A DNA stretch of 64,000 nucleotides from Sphingomonas taxi (lineage in GTDB: Bacteria; Pseudomonadota; Alphaproteobacteria; Sphingomonadales; Sphingomonadaceae). Where the stretch lies: the NCBI GenBank assembly GCA_003240625.1, contig QFMX01000007.1, positions 62,001 to 126,000 of the forward strand, read 5' to 3'. Numbering within the stretch: position 1 is the stretch's first letter; each line of letters begins with the position of its first letter. The notes below the pieces were generated by a model. That model saw only the letters and a program-made list of their open reading frames with translations. It did not search any database and had not been told where the DNA came from. A program made the translations under genes and the position numbers. This document shows positions 8,616 through 16,881 of this stretch, piece by piece.

Positions 8616-9416
8616 ATGATTTCAAAGCTTTTCAAGTCCCGTAGCAGCGCCAAGACGAACCAGCCCAGGATCCCCGACGGTCGCCGCGTCTATGCGGTGG
8701 GCGATATTCACGGCTGTGCGGACCTGCTCGACGAATTGATCGGCCTGATCGAGGCGGACGAGCGCGAGCGCGGCCCCGCAGAGACGACCATCGTGTTTCT
8801 CGGCGATATCGTCGATCGCGGCCCCGCCTCTGCCGCGGTGATCGACCGCCTGCGCCATCTTGCCGCCGCGCGCGCCGACGTGCGCTTCCTGCTCGGCAAC
8901 CATGAGGAAATCTTCCTCGGCGCGCTCGACGGCGAACCCAAGGCGTTGCGCCTGTTCTGCCGAATCGGCGGCCGCGAGACCATCCTCAGCTACGGCATGG
9001 ACGCGACCGAATACGAACGGCTGGACTATGAGGAACTCGTCCACCGCATCGACGAACTGGTGCCGGACGAGCACCGGGAGTTCCTGCGCCGCTTCGAAGA
9101 CATGATCGTGATCGGCGACTACGCATTCGTCCACGCCGGCGTCCGTCCCGATACGCCGCTCAACCTGCAGCGGACGTCGGACCTGCGCTGGATCCGCGAT
9201 CCATTCCTCGATCATCGCTCGACCCTGGAGAAGACTATCGTCCACGGCCACACGATGACCGACGAGGTCGAGCGGCGCGGCCACCGGATCGGCATCGATA
9301 CCGGCGCCTACGCCTCGGGCCGGTTGACCGCGCTCGGACTGGAGGGTGCCGAGACATGGTCGTTGCAGACCGCGGCGGATCCCGCCGGACGGGCGGATCA
9401 GGTTGGCGCGAAATAA
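8616..9416 (+). CDS. Calcineurin-like metallophosphoesterase (Ser/Thr phosphatase or ApaH-like)
   Basis: A two-metal phosphoesterase. The 266-residue product has the ordered family motifs GDIHGC (near residue 29), GDIVDRGP (near 64), GNHEE (near 95), and later the metal-binding His in FVHAGVRPD and VHGHT. These match small bacterial protein phosphatases of the PrpA/PrpB and lambda type as well as diadenosine tetraphosphatase-like enzymes; sequence alone does not separate them. The start is chosen at ATG 8616 because the basic segment before GRRVYAVGDIHG is the usual N-terminus. An upstream in-frame ATG at 8535 is possible. It is a single gene, divergent from the protease gene. Confidence 0.88.
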   Translation: MISKLFKSRSSAKTNQPRIPDGRRVYAVGDIHGCADLLDELIGLIEADERERGPAETTIVFLGDIVDRGPASAAVIDRLRHLAAARADVRFLLGNHEEIFLGALDGEPKALRLFCRIGGRETILSYGMDATEYERLDYEELVHRIDELVPDEHREFLRRFEDMIVIGDYAFVHAGVRPDTPLNLQRTSDLRWIRDPFLDHRSTLEKTIVHGHTMTDEVERRGHRIGIDTGAYASGRLTALGLEGAETWSLQTAADPAGRADQVGAK

Positions 9417-9472
9417 CCTACGACAAGCAAACTGCCGCTTCTCCCACGGTTTTGGATCGGTATAAGGAAGGG

Positions 9473-9518
9473 GCGGCAGTGTGTTGCACTGCCGCAACAG
9501 TGCGGAAGACTTCGCACG
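9473..9518 (+). other. Two adjacent hairpins in the 5' region of the small secreted protein gene
   Basis: A 9-bp perfect stem (GCGGCAGTG / CACTGCCGC, loop of 5) at 9473-9495 is followed by a second stem GTGCG / CGCAC at about 9501-9518. No T-run follows, so a terminator is unlikely. They may fold the leader of the next transcript and affect stability or translation. Confidence 0.4.
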
Positions 9519-9592
9519 GTTATCTAGACCTCGGTTGCCTCGGTGGCGGTTTCGTGCCAATGCCGGGCTGACGAGCACAAAGGGAGTTCATC

Positions 9593-9826
9593 ATGCGTCT
9601 TGGGAAGTACATCCTGACCGCAGCAGCAGCCACGATGGCAGTTGCTCCGGCAGTAGCAGCTCCGGCAAACCTGTCGGTTTCGAAGTCGGTTCGCTCGGGT
9701 TCGGTTTCGGCTGACAAGAACGAGCTCGCTGGCGGCGGCATCATCGTTGCGGTTCTCGCAGCAGCTGCAGTTGTCGCCGGTATCGTTATCGTTGCAGACA
9801 ACGACGACGATTCGGACAGCAACTAA
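9593..9826 (+). CDS. Small secreted/membrane hypothetical protein with acidic tail
   Basis: A 77-residue protein of unknown function. It has a clear signal-like N-terminus (RLGKYILTAAAATMAVAPAVAAPA) with probable cleavage after AVAA. A short polar stretch follows, then a second hydrophobic helix (about residues 48-67, IIVAVLAAAAVVAGIVIVA) and an acidic tail DNDDDSDSN. An AGGGAG ribosome-binding site lies 8 bases upstream, and a strong intrinsic terminator follows, so it is a single-gene transcript. Its codons are rich in GTT and GCA, unlike the C/G-ending neighbours, which may reflect high expression or selection on mRNA structure. Similar short proteins occur in sphingomonads, as far as I recall, but I cannot name a family. 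Confidence 0.8.
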   Translation: MRLGKYILTAAAATMAVAPAVAAPANLSVSKSVRSGSVSADKNELAGGGIIVAVLAAAAVVAGIVIVADNDDDSDSN

Positions 9827-9847
9827 GTCTTACGACTTTGTTTCGAG

Positions 9848-9877
9848 AAATAGCGGTCTTCGGGCCGCTATTTTTTT
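9848..9877 (+). terminator. Intrinsic terminator
   Basis: Stem TAGCGG / CCGCTA, extended by AAA/TTT pairing, with a loop containing TCTTCGGG, followed by seven T residues. It lies 21 bases after the stop of the small secreted protein gene and is the most canonical Rho-independent terminator in the window. Confidence 0.92.
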
Positions 9878-10256
9878 GCCTGCCGTAGATGCGGACCACG
9901 CCGATACTCCAGTATCGTCTACCCGAAAGCCTCCTGACCCGGCCGCGCCGCGCCCTGTTGCAGCGCCGCAAGGACTGAGGGTGGCGACCACCAAAGCATA
10001 CGATCTGACTTCGCAGGACATCCTCCGCCGGACGCTTCAGGCCGAATCGATATTCACGAACGAGCACGCGTAAACGCGCCCGGCCTCTACCGCCGACATC
10101 TCGCCGTTTTCCCGCAGAGGCTAGTTGGAGACATCAATCGGCAGGGCGTCGCAGACGCGGCCGAGTGTCTAACACCGCGTTACCTTACTGCGCCTGTCAC
10201 TCACTCAGGTAAGGTTGGCGACGCGCCCCCGCCCAGCGGTACCACCCGCCCAAACG
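9878..10256. other. Intergenic stretch without a recognisable gene
   Basis: Short open frames on both strands (the longest about 108 codons) lack ribosome-binding sites and family-like sequence. I see no tRNA, repeat family member or strong hairpin here. Confidence 0.5.
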
Positions 10257-10290
10257 AAAAACGCGCCCCCGGACGAACGGGAGCGCGCTT
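10257..10290 (-). terminator. Intrinsic terminator of the FKBP gene
   Basis: Read on the minus strand, a GC-rich stem (GCGCGCTCCCG / CGGGGGCGCG) with a short TTCGTC loop is followed by a run of T residues. It lies about 58 bases downstream of the FKBP-type isomerase stop codon. Confidence 0.85.
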
Positions 10291-10347
10291 GCGAATCCTT
10301 AGAGACATTGCTCAGGATCGTGACACCGGCAATCCGCCGGTCAACCC

Positions 10348-10917
10348 TCAGGGCTGAGGCTGGCCCGGTGCGCCACCCGGCATACCGCCCGGCGCACGCC
10401 CCATCTGCGCCTGGGCCTGCATCTGCTGCACCACGCTCTGCGGCAGGAAGTCGAGCAGTTCGACATCGAACACCAGCGTCGAGTTCGCCGGGATCGGCCC
10501 GGCCGCCTTGTCGCCATACCCCAGCGCCGGCTTCATCCAGAAACGATACTTCGAGCCCTTCGGCATCAGCTTCAGCGCCTCGGAGAAGCCCGGAACGACG
10601 CCGGTCACCGGCATCGGCGTCGGCTGCTGCGACTTGTCGAAGGTCGTGCCGTTGAGCAGCTTGCCCTCGTAGTTCACCAGCGCGACGTCCGCATCGGTCG
10701 GCTTGGCCGCACCGGGCTTGCCGGGCGCGATCACCTTGTACTGCAACCCCGACGCGGTCACGACCACGCCCTTGGCGCGGGCATTGCGTGCCAGCGGATC
10801 GTCGCCCTGCCGCGCAAGCGCGACCGCGGCGATCAGCGCGAGCGCGATACCGACCCAGAGATAGACGAGATAGCTGCGCTTGGTGGGCTGCAGCGGCACT
10901 GCGGTGACGGTCGACAT
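10348..10917 (-). CDS. Membrane-anchored FKBP-type peptidyl-prolyl cis-trans isomerase
   Basis: It catalyses proline isomerisation and probably assists folding in the periplasm. The 189-residue product has an N-terminal membrane anchor (about residues 17-36, YLVYLWVGIALALIAAVAL). An FKBP domain follows at about 55-165 (GLQYKVIAPG, VNYEGKLLNGTTFDKS, VVPGFSEALKLMPKGSKYRFWMKP, IPANSTLVFDVELLDF), and then a Gln/Met/Gly/Pro-rich tail. Aromatic FKBP-pocket residues (Y, F, W and the final VFDVELLDF) are retained. It lies downstream of rpsU on the same strand, but each has its own terminator-like hairpin. Confidence 0.93.
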   Translation of the reverse strand: MSTVTAVPLQPTKRSYLVYLWVGIALALIAAVALARQGDDPLARNARAKGVVVTASGLQYKVIAPGKPGAAKPTDADVALVNYEGKLLNGTTFDKSQQPTPMPVTGVVPGFSEALKLMPKGSKYRFWMKPALGYGDKAAGPIPANSTLVFDVELLDFLPQSVVQQMQAQAQMGRAPGGMPGGAPGQPQP

Positions 10918-10988
10918 CGGATCAAGGCCCTCAGATCATCTGGGATCATCTGGTCACGCCGGAGCGCCGCGCGTGCCGTTGGAAAGCA

Positions 10989-11021
10989 AGCGGGGGCGCC
11001 GTTCTCGGCCGCCCCCGTAAA
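10989..11021 (-). terminator. Terminator-like hairpin after rpsU
   Basis: CGGGGGC / GCCCCCG arms flank a 13-base GCC-rich centre that extends the stem. On the minus strand a T-rich tail (TTGCTTTCC) follows. It lies about 40 bases downstream of the rpsU stop. Confidence 0.7.
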
Positions 11022-11061
11022 TACCGACCCGACCCGATCACCGGGTCTGGTCGATCAGATC

Positions 11062-11268
11062 TTACCGTGCGCCGTCGCGCTCGGCGCGCTTGCGGTCGAG
11101 CTTGCGCGAACGACGAATCGCTGCTGCACGCTCGCGTGCGCGCTTCTCCGACGGCTTCTCATAGTGCCGGCGCAGCTTCATCTCGCGATACACGCCTTCG
11201 CGCTGCAGCTTCTTCTTGAGCGCGCGAAGGGCCTGGTCGACGTTGTTGTCGCGTACGATGATCTGCAT
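11062..11268 (-). CDS. rpsU: 30S ribosomal protein S21
   Basis: A small basic component of the 30S subunit near the anti-Shine-Dalgarno region of 16S rRNA, needed for initiation on native mRNAs. The 68-residue product matches S21 through the conserved VRDNNVDQALRALKKKLQREG start, the REMKLRRHYEKPSEKR centre and a basic C-terminus. The length is normal for alphaproteobacteria. It is a monocistronic unit here, with a hairpin terminator downstream. Confidence 0.97.
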   Translation of the reverse strand: MQIIVRDNNVDQALRALKKKLQREGVYREMKLRRHYEKPSEKRARERAAAIRRSRKLDRKRAERDGAR

Positions 11269-11517
11269 AAACCCGTTTAGCTCCGGTCGAATAGATTTTT
11301 GCCGTCGCGAATAGGTCCGCGCCGCATGAACTGGGGCCCCTATCAGGGGTCCGCCGGCGTTTCAAGCCAAACCCGCGACCAAAGCCAGCAACCGTCCGCT
11401 CGGGGCGGGTGCGCCACCTCGATGTGCAGACCGATCGCGGACACACACCGCAACACCGCGAAACACCCAGGCCACACGCCGTCGCCAGACGGCCTTCCTT
11501 ACCAGATAGGCCATATC

Positions 11518-12429
11518 ATGCACAATCACGACCAAGGCCCACACGCCGAGGGCCACGGCCACAGCCTCGCCGAGGACATGGCGGTGATGCGGACGCTGCT
11601 CGCCCGCCGGGACGCGCTGAAGTGGTTCGCCGGCACAGGCACGCTCGCCTTGCTCTCCGGTTGCGGCAATGCCGAGTCGTCGGACGACGTGGCGATTGTC
11701 ACCGACGTCACCCCGACCCTCGCTTCCACCGCAACGCCGACATCGACGTCAACCGCGACGACGACCGCCACGACCTGCATCGCCGATCCGACCGAAACCG
11801 CCGGCCCCTACCCCGCCGACGGCACCAACACGGCAAGCGGATCGACCGCCAACGCGCTGACCGTGTCGGGCATCGTCCGCAGCGACATCCGCGCCAGCTT
11901 CATCGGCACCACCACCGTCGCGACGGGGACCCGATTGACGATCACGCTGACCTTGGTCGACGTCGACGCGGCCTGCGCGCCGCTCGCCAACTACGCGGTC
12001 TATCTCTGGCAGTGCGACCGCAACGGCAACTATTCCCTCTACAGCGCGCCGACCGAGAGCTATCTGCGCGGCGTCCAGGTCACCGATGCGGCAGGCCAAG
12101 TGACCTTCGCGACGATCGTCCCCGGCTGTTACGACGGCCGTTATCCGCACATGCATTTCGAGGTCTTCTCGAGCCTGACCGCAGCGACCGGCGGCCGCCA
12201 TGCAATACTGACGTCGCAGCTCGCCATGCCTGCCGCGCTCTGCAACGCGGCCTATGCGGACACGACGCTGTATCCGGAGAGCGCGACGCGGTTCGCCACG
12301 ATCTCGACGTCGAGCGACACCGTCTTCGGCGACAACACGGCCGCGCAGGTCGCGCAGCAGACCCCGACCTTTGCCGGCTCCGTCGCCGACGGCTACACCG
12401 CCAGCGCCATGATCGGCATCACGCGCTGA
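11518..12429 (+). CDS. Intradiol ring-cleavage dioxygenase-like lipoprotein
   Basis: A protocatechuate/catechol dioxygenase-fold protein predicted to be exported. The 303-residue product begins with a His-rich segment, then a Tat-like signal (RRDALKWFAGTGTLALLSGC) ending in a lipobox with Cys about 47. A Thr/Ala/Ser-rich linker follows to about residue 90, then the dioxygenase domain. All four expected ferric-iron ligands are recognisable: Tyr in DRNGNYSLYS, Tyr in VPGCYDGRYPHMHFEV and both His of HMH. The ATG at 11518 has an upstream AGATAGG. Exported members of this family are common in proteobacteria but their substrates are mostly unknown, and no other aromatic degradation gene is nearby, so a role in ring cleavage is unproven. 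Confidence 0.87.
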   Translation: MHNHDQGPHAEGHGHSLAEDMAVMRTLLARRDALKWFAGTGTLALLSGCGNAESSDDVAIVTDVTPTLASTATPTSTSTATTTATTCIADPTETAGPYPADGTNTASGSTANALTVSGIVRSDIRASFIGTTTVATGTRLTITLTLVDVDAACAPLANYAVYLWQCDRNGNYSLYSAPTESYLRGVQVTDAAGQVTFATIVPGCYDGRYPHMHFEVFSSLTAATGGRHAILTSQLAMPAALCNAAYADTTLYPESATRFATISTSSDTVFGDNTAAQVAQQTPTFAGSVADGYTASAMIGITR

Positions 12430-12487
12430 CGATGGCGGGTGGGCGCGCGCTATTTGCCGCCGCACGCGCGGTCGCTAAGAGGCGCGC

Positions 12488-13918
12488 ATGACCCGCTCCC
12501 CCACGACGCTATACAACAGCCTCTCGCGACAGCTCGAGACGTTCACCCCGATCGATCCCACGAACGTCGGCATCTATTCCTGCGGCCCGACGGTCTACAA
12601 CTACGCGCATATCGGCAATCTGCGCGCCTACGTCTTCACCGACACGCTCAGCCGAGTGCTGACGTGGAAGGGCTATCCGCTCACCCACATCATCAACATC
12701 ACGGACGTCGGCCATCTGACCTCCGACGCCGACGTCGGCGACGACAAGATGGAAGCGGCAGCGAAGGCCAGCGGCCAGGATATCTGGGCGATCGCACGTC
12801 ATTATACCGAGGCGTTCAAGCGCAACCTCGACGACCTCAACATCCGCCCGCCGAGCAAATTCCCGCTCGCCACCGATCACATCGACGGCATGATCGCGTT
12901 CGGCAAGGCGATCGCGGACAAGCATTGCTACCAGCTGCCGGACGGGCTGTATTTCGATACCTCGACGGTGCCCGATTATGGTCGCCTCGCCCGATCGCAG
13001 GACGATGCGGGCGAAAGCCGGATCGATCCGGTCGAAGGCAAGCGCCATCCGCAGGACTTCGCGATCTGGCGCACCTCGGCCCCGGGCGAGAATCGCCAGA
13101 TGGAATGGGATTCGCCCTGGGGTCGCGGCGCGCCGGGCTGGCATCTCGAATGCTCGGTGATGAGCAAGCAGTATCTTGGCGACACGTTCGACATCCACAC
13201 CGGCGGGATCGATCACCGCGAGATCCACCATCCCAACGAGATCGCGCAGAACCAGGCGCATTGCGACTGCGGCGATACCGGCGCCACGCTGTGGATGCAC
13301 AACAACTTCCTGGTCGAGCGCTCGGGCAAGATGTCGAAGTCGGGTGGCGCGTTCACCACCTTGCAGACGCTCGTCGACCGCGGCTTCCATCCGCTCGCCT
13401 ACCGGCTGATGTGCCTTCAGGCGCATTATCGCAGCGAGCTGGAATTCTCATGGGAGAACCTCGCCGCGGCGCAGACGCGGTTGAAGCGGCTTGCGATGAC
13501 CGTCGAGACGCTGGCCGCCCGCGGCCCCGGCGGTCCCTCTGGTAGCGCGCGCGACTACCGCGAACGGCTCGACGCCGCGGTGTCCGACGACCTCGCCACC
13601 CCGCGCGCACTGCCGATCCTCGACGAACTGCTCGCGGACAAGCGTATCGCACCCGCGGACCGGCTCGACGCGCTGGTCGATTTCGACGCGGTGCTCGGCC
13701 TCGATCTCGGAACGATCCGCCGCGAAGACCTGCGCATCCGCCCGGTAACCGCGACGATCGACGAAGCCACCATCGCCGCACGGCTTTCGGACCGCCGCGA
13801 CGCCCGCGCTGCGAAAGACTTCGGCACGTCGGACGCGATCCGCGACGAACTGGCCGCCGCCGGCGTCGAGGTCATGGACGGCGACTCGCTAGGCTGGGAC
13901 TGGAAGATCGCGCTTTAA
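12488..13918 (+). CDS. cysS: Cysteinyl-tRNA synthetase
   Basis: Charges tRNA-Cys with cysteine. The 476-residue product has the zinc/Cys-binding YSCGPTVYNYAHIGNLR segment with the HIGH-like HIGN, the zinc site GAPGWHLECSVM and GGIDHREIHHPNEIAQ, and the KMSKS motif as KMSKSGG (near residue 280). The DALR-type C-terminal region is full length. A GAGGCGCGC Shine-Dalgarno region precedes ATG 12488. Confidence 0.98.
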   Translation: MTRSPTTLYNSLSRQLETFTPIDPTNVGIYSCGPTVYNYAHIGNLRAYVFTDTLSRVLTWKGYPLTHIINITDVGHLTSDADVGDDKMEAAAKASGQDIWAIARHYTEAFKRNLDDLNIRPPSKFPLATDHIDGMIAFGKAIADKHCYQLPDGLYFDTSTVPDYGRLARSQDDAGESRIDPVEGKRHPQDFAIWRTSAPGENRQMEWDSPWGRGAPGWHLECSVMSKQYLGDTFDIHTGGIDHREIHHPNEIAQNQAHCDCGDTGATLWMHNNFLVERSGKMSKSGGAFTTLQTLVDRGFHPLAYRLMCLQAHYRSELEFSWENLAAAQTRLKRLAMTVETLAARGPGGPSGSARDYRERLDAAVSDDLATPRALPILDELLADKRIAPADRLDALVDFDAVLGLDLGTIRREDLRIRPVTATIDEATIAARLSDRRDARAAKDFGTSDAIRDELAAAGVEVMDGDSLGWDWKIAL

Positions 13919-13943
13919 TATCGCGACGATCTCCGCGCTCTTC

Positions 13944-14063
13944 GATCCTCCCCCGCAAGGGGGAGGTGGCGCGAAGCGACGGAGGGGGAGGAAGCGATAA
14001 CCCCTGCTCCGTGTCCGCCCCCTCCGTCGCCTTCGGCGCCACCTCCCCCTGGCGGGGGAGGAT
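13944..14063. repeat. Dispersed palindromic repeat, family A, copy 1
   Basis: Outer arms GATCCTCCCCCGC and GCGGGGGAGGAT. Each arm also folds on itself (CTCCCCC-GCAA-GGGGGAG), and the inner arms GACGGAGGGGG and CCCCCTCCGTC pair. Related copies lie at 28392, 33019 and 62379. This copy separates cysS and the hydroxyacid dehydrogenase gene, both on the plus strand. Confidence 0.9.
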
Positions 14064-14125
14064 TGCGAAAGGCACCCGCCTGTCCGACAACTTGACTCTC
14101 CCCGCCACTAACCGATGTTCCCCCG

Positions 14126-15064
14126 ATGAAAGCCCTCCTCCCAGCCGCCGCCCGCCCCCTCCTCGAACCGCACCTTCCCGCGGACCTCGACGTCGCCTGG
14201 TTCGCCAAGCCCGCGGAGGCCAACGCGATGATCGCGGACGCGGACATCGCCTGGGTCGACATGCAGCCGACCGAGCTCGTCGCCGACGCGATCCGCCACG
14301 CCGGGCCAAACCTCAAATGGGTCTCGACGATCTATGCCGGCCTCGACGCATTCCCGCTCGATACCCTGCGCGACAATAACGTCACGCTGACCAACGGTGC
14401 CGGCATCAACGCGGTAGCGGTCGCCGAATACGCCGTGATGGCCATACTCGTCGCCGCCAAGCGCTTCGACACGGTGTTGCGCGCGCAGGACCGCCACGAA
14501 TGGCTGAAGGATGCGCCCGGCAAGATCGAACTCGCCGGCACCAGGGCGCTTGTCATCGGCTACGGCACGATCGGCAAGATGATCGGCGACCGCCTGACCG
14601 CGTTCGGCGTCGACGTCACCGGCGTCACGCGCACCGGCCGCGACGGCACGATCACGCCCGATGCGTGGCGCGACCAGCTCGGCGACTTCGACTGGGTCGT
14701 CCTCGCCGCGCCGTCAACCGGTGCCACGCACGCGATGATCGGCCACGACGAACTCGCCGCGATGAAGCCGTCCGCGTGGCTGATCAACATCGCCCGCGGC
14801 GACATGATCGACGACGACGCGCTGATCGCCGCGCTCACCGACGGCGGTATCGCGGGCGCGGTGCTCGACCCGACCAACCCCGAGCCCCTGCCCGCCGATC
14901 ACCCGCTCTGGTCGACGCCCAACGCCATCGTCACGATGCATCTGTCGGGCCGCAGCCAGACCACGATGTTCGCGCGCGGTGCCGCGCTGTTCCTCGAAAA
15001 CCTCGCCGCGTTTCTGGCGGGGAAGCCGATGAAGAACGTCGCGGACCTCGACGCAGGGTATTGA
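14126..15064 (+). CDS. D-isomer-specific 2-hydroxyacid dehydrogenase family protein
   Basis: An NAD(P)-dependent oxidoreductase of the D-2-hydroxyacid family. The 312-residue product has the Rossmann motif VIGYGTIGKMIGDRL near residue 142, the conserved NIARGDMIDDDALIAAL segment with the catalytic-region Arg, and the C-terminal MHLSGRSQ, where the catalytic His is in THMHL-like context (TMHLSG). The usual catalytic Glu lies near NPEPLP. Substrate cannot be inferred; glyoxylate, hydroxypyruvate and phosphonate-type members look alike. It is followed at about 100 bases by the DAHP synthase gene, with no evidence for a shared pathway. Confidence 0.9.
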   Translation: MKALLPAAARPLLEPHLPADLDVAWFAKPAEANAMIADADIAWVDMQPTELVADAIRHAGPNLKWVSTIYAGLDAFPLDTLRDNNVTLTNGAGINAVAVAEYAVMAILVAAKRFDTVLRAQDRHEWLKDAPGKIELAGTRALVIGYGTIGKMIGDRLTAFGVDVTGVTRTGRDGTITPDAWRDQLGDFDWVVLAAPSTGATHAMIGHDELAAMKPSAWLINIARGDMIDDDALIAALTDGGIAGAVLDPTNPEPLPADHPLWSTPNAIVTMHLSGRSQTTMFARGAALFLENLAAFLAGKPMKNVADLDAGY

Positions 15065-15162
15065 AACCAGCCGGCACACCCGCCCCAAAGCTTTACTTCA
15101 TTGCGCGAAAAGGCGTTTTCGCGCATGGCCAGCCCCACAATTCATCAATCGGACGACATGAT

Positions 15163-16536
15163 ATGGCCGCGAACTGGGCCCCCGACAGCTGGACGCGTCA
15201 CGAAGCACGACAGCTCCCCACCTATCCCGACGCCGCCGCGCTGACCGCGGCGACCGATCAGCTGGCCACCTTCCCGCCGCTCGTCTTCGCCGGCGAAGCG
15301 CGCAACCTGACCGCGTCGCTCGCCGAGGTCGCTGCCGGCAAGGCGTTCCTGCTCCAGGGCGGCGACTGCGCCGAGTCCTTCGCCGAGCACAGCGCCAACA
15401 ACATCCGCGACACGTTCCGCGTCATCCTCCAGATGGCCGTCGTGCTCACCTTCGCGTCCAAGCTCCCGGTCGTGAAGCTCGGCCGCATGGCGGGGCAGTT
15501 CGCCAAGCCGCGCTCGACCGACACCGAGACGATCGGCGGCGTCGAGCTGCCGTCCTACCGCGGGGACAACGTCAACGACATCGCCTTCACCGCCGAAGCG
15601 CGCGCCCCCGATCCGCAACGCATGATCCGCGCCTATTCGCAGTCGGCGGCGACGCTCAACCTGCTGCGCGCCTTCGCGCAAGGCGGCTATGCGAACCTCC
15701 ACCAGGTTCACCGCTGGACGCACGATTTCATGGGCCGCAGCCCCTGGTCGAAGAAATATGCCGAGACCGCGGACCGGATCGGCGAGGCGCTCGAGTTCAT
15801 GGCCGCCTGCGGGATCGATCCCGAGACCGTGCCGCAGCTCGCGCAGACGCATTTCTACACCAGCCACGAGGCGCTGCTGCTCCAGTACGAGCAGGCGCTG
15901 ACCCGGCAGGATTCGCTGACCGGCGACTGGTACGACACCAGCGCGCATTTCCTGTGGATCGGCGATCGCACGCGGTTCGAGGGGTCTTCGCATGTCGAAT
16001 ACCTCCGCGGCATCGGCAACCCGATCGGCATCAAGTGCGGGCCTAGCCTGGAGCCCGACGCGCTGCTGCGGATGCTCGACACGCTCAACCCCGGCCGCAT
16101 CCCCGGCCGAATGACGCTGATCACGCGCTATGGCTATGACAAGATCGAGGCGAACCTGCCCCGTCTCGTCCGCGCCGTCACGCGCGAAGGCCATCCGGTG
16201 GTGTGGAGCTGCGACCCGATGCACGGCAACGTCGTCAAGGCCGCCAACGGCTACAAGACGCGGCCGTTCGACCGCATCCTCGCCGAAGTCCGCGGCTTCT
16301 TCGCAGTCCACCGCGCGGAAGGCACGCATGCCGGCGGCATCCACGCCGAGATGACCGGGCAGAACGTGACGGAGTGCACCGGCGGCGCGGTCGACGTGAC
16401 CGAGCAATCGCTTGCCGACCGCTATCACACCCACTGCGACCCGCGCCTCAACGCCAGCCAGAGCCTCGAACTCGCCTTCCTGCTAGCCGAAATGCTCAAC
16501 GAGGAAATGGCCGAACGCAAGAAGGTCGCGGCCTGA
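15163..16536 (+). CDS. aroG: Class II 3-deoxy-7-phosphoheptulonate (DAHP) synthase
   Basis: First committed step of the shikimate pathway: condenses phosphoenolpyruvate and erythrose-4-phosphate. The 457-residue product has class II features: WTRHEARQLPTYPD at the start, LLQGGDCAESFAEH, KLGRMAGQFAKPRS, GPSLEPDALLRM, VVWSCDPMHGN and GGIHAEMTGQNVTEC. Metal ligands (Cys in GDCAE, His in DPMHGN, Glu in HAEMTG, Asp) are in place. I chose ATG 15163 because it precedes the family N-terminus; upstream frame belongs to the preceding gene's shadow. Class II enzymes are often called AroG or AroA(II), so the symbol is provisional. Confidence 0.95.
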   Translation: MAANWAPDSWTRHEARQLPTYPDAAALTAATDQLATFPPLVFAGEARNLTASLAEVAAGKAFLLQGGDCAESFAEHSANNIRDTFRVILQMAVVLTFASKLPVVKLGRMAGQFAKPRSTDTETIGGVELPSYRGDNVNDIAFTAEARAPDPQRMIRAYSQSAATLNLLRAFAQGGYANLHQVHRWTHDFMGRSPWSKKYAETADRIGEALEFMAACGIDPETVPQLAQTHFYTSHEALLLQYEQALTRQDSLTGDWYDTSAHFLWIGDRTRFEGSSHVEYLRGIGNPIGIKCGPSLEPDALLRMLDTLNPGRIPGRMTLITRYGYDKIEANLPRLVRAVTREGHPVVWSCDPMHGNVVKAANGYKTRPFDRILAEVRGFFAVHRAEGTHAGGIHAEMTGQNVTECTGGAVDVTEQSLADRYHTHCDPRLNASQSLELAFLLAEMLNEEMAERKKVAA

Positions 16537-16541
16537 CAAAA

Positions 16542-16608
16542 GGGCGGGCGTCGCAGGAAAAGTCGGCAGGTGTCTTGACGCCTGCCACCCCATTCCGTAG
16601 ACGCCCGC
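16542..16608 (+). terminator. Nested hairpin between the DAHP synthase gene and tRNA-Glu
   Basis: Outer arms GCGGGCGTC and GACGCCCGC enclose a second stem GGCAGG / CCTGCC (16566-16587). No T-run follows, so this is a structured spacer that may end the upstream transcript rather than a proven intrinsic terminator. Confidence 0.4.
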
Positions 16609-16618
16609 ATCTGCTAAC

Positions 16619-16693
16619 GGCCCCTTCGTCTAGCGGTTAGGACGACGCCCTCTCACGGCGTAAGCACGAGTTCGATTCTCGTAGGGGTCACCA
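16619..16693 (+). tRNA. tRNA-Glu (anticodon CTC)
   Basis: Full cloverleaf with CCA encoded. The acceptor stem GGCCCCT pairs with AGGGGTC (one G-U), followed by discriminator A and CCA. The D-arm is GTCTAGCGGTTAGGAC. The anticodon stem ACGCC / GGCGT holds loop CTCTCAC, giving anticodon CTC at 16652-16654. The T-arm is ACGAG-TTCGATT-CTCGT. It decodes GAG. No integrase or duplicated 3' end follows, so it does not appear to be an active attachment site. Confidence 0.97.
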
Positions 16694-16881
16694 GCTTTTC
16701 TCTCAGCCCAGGCTCGATCGGCGGCCGTCCACCACCCCGCCAACATTAGCCGCGACCCGCGCCGCAGGTCCGTCGACCGCCACGCGACCTTCTCCCGATT
16801 CTCCCGCGATAGGGTTACATTCGCGCCGTACCGCAACGACATGAGCCCGACGGTTCGATCGACGCAAACGGAGAGACGCTG

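Noticed and set aside
9747..10073. 108-codon plus-strand frame after the small secreted protein
   Set aside because: It overlaps the terminator of that gene, has no ribosome-binding site and no protein-like composition.
16619..16693. tRNA-Glu as an attachment site of an integrated element covering 16.7-23.4 kb
   Set aside because: I see no integrase and no direct copy of the tRNA 3' end at the far side of the RiPP-like locus.
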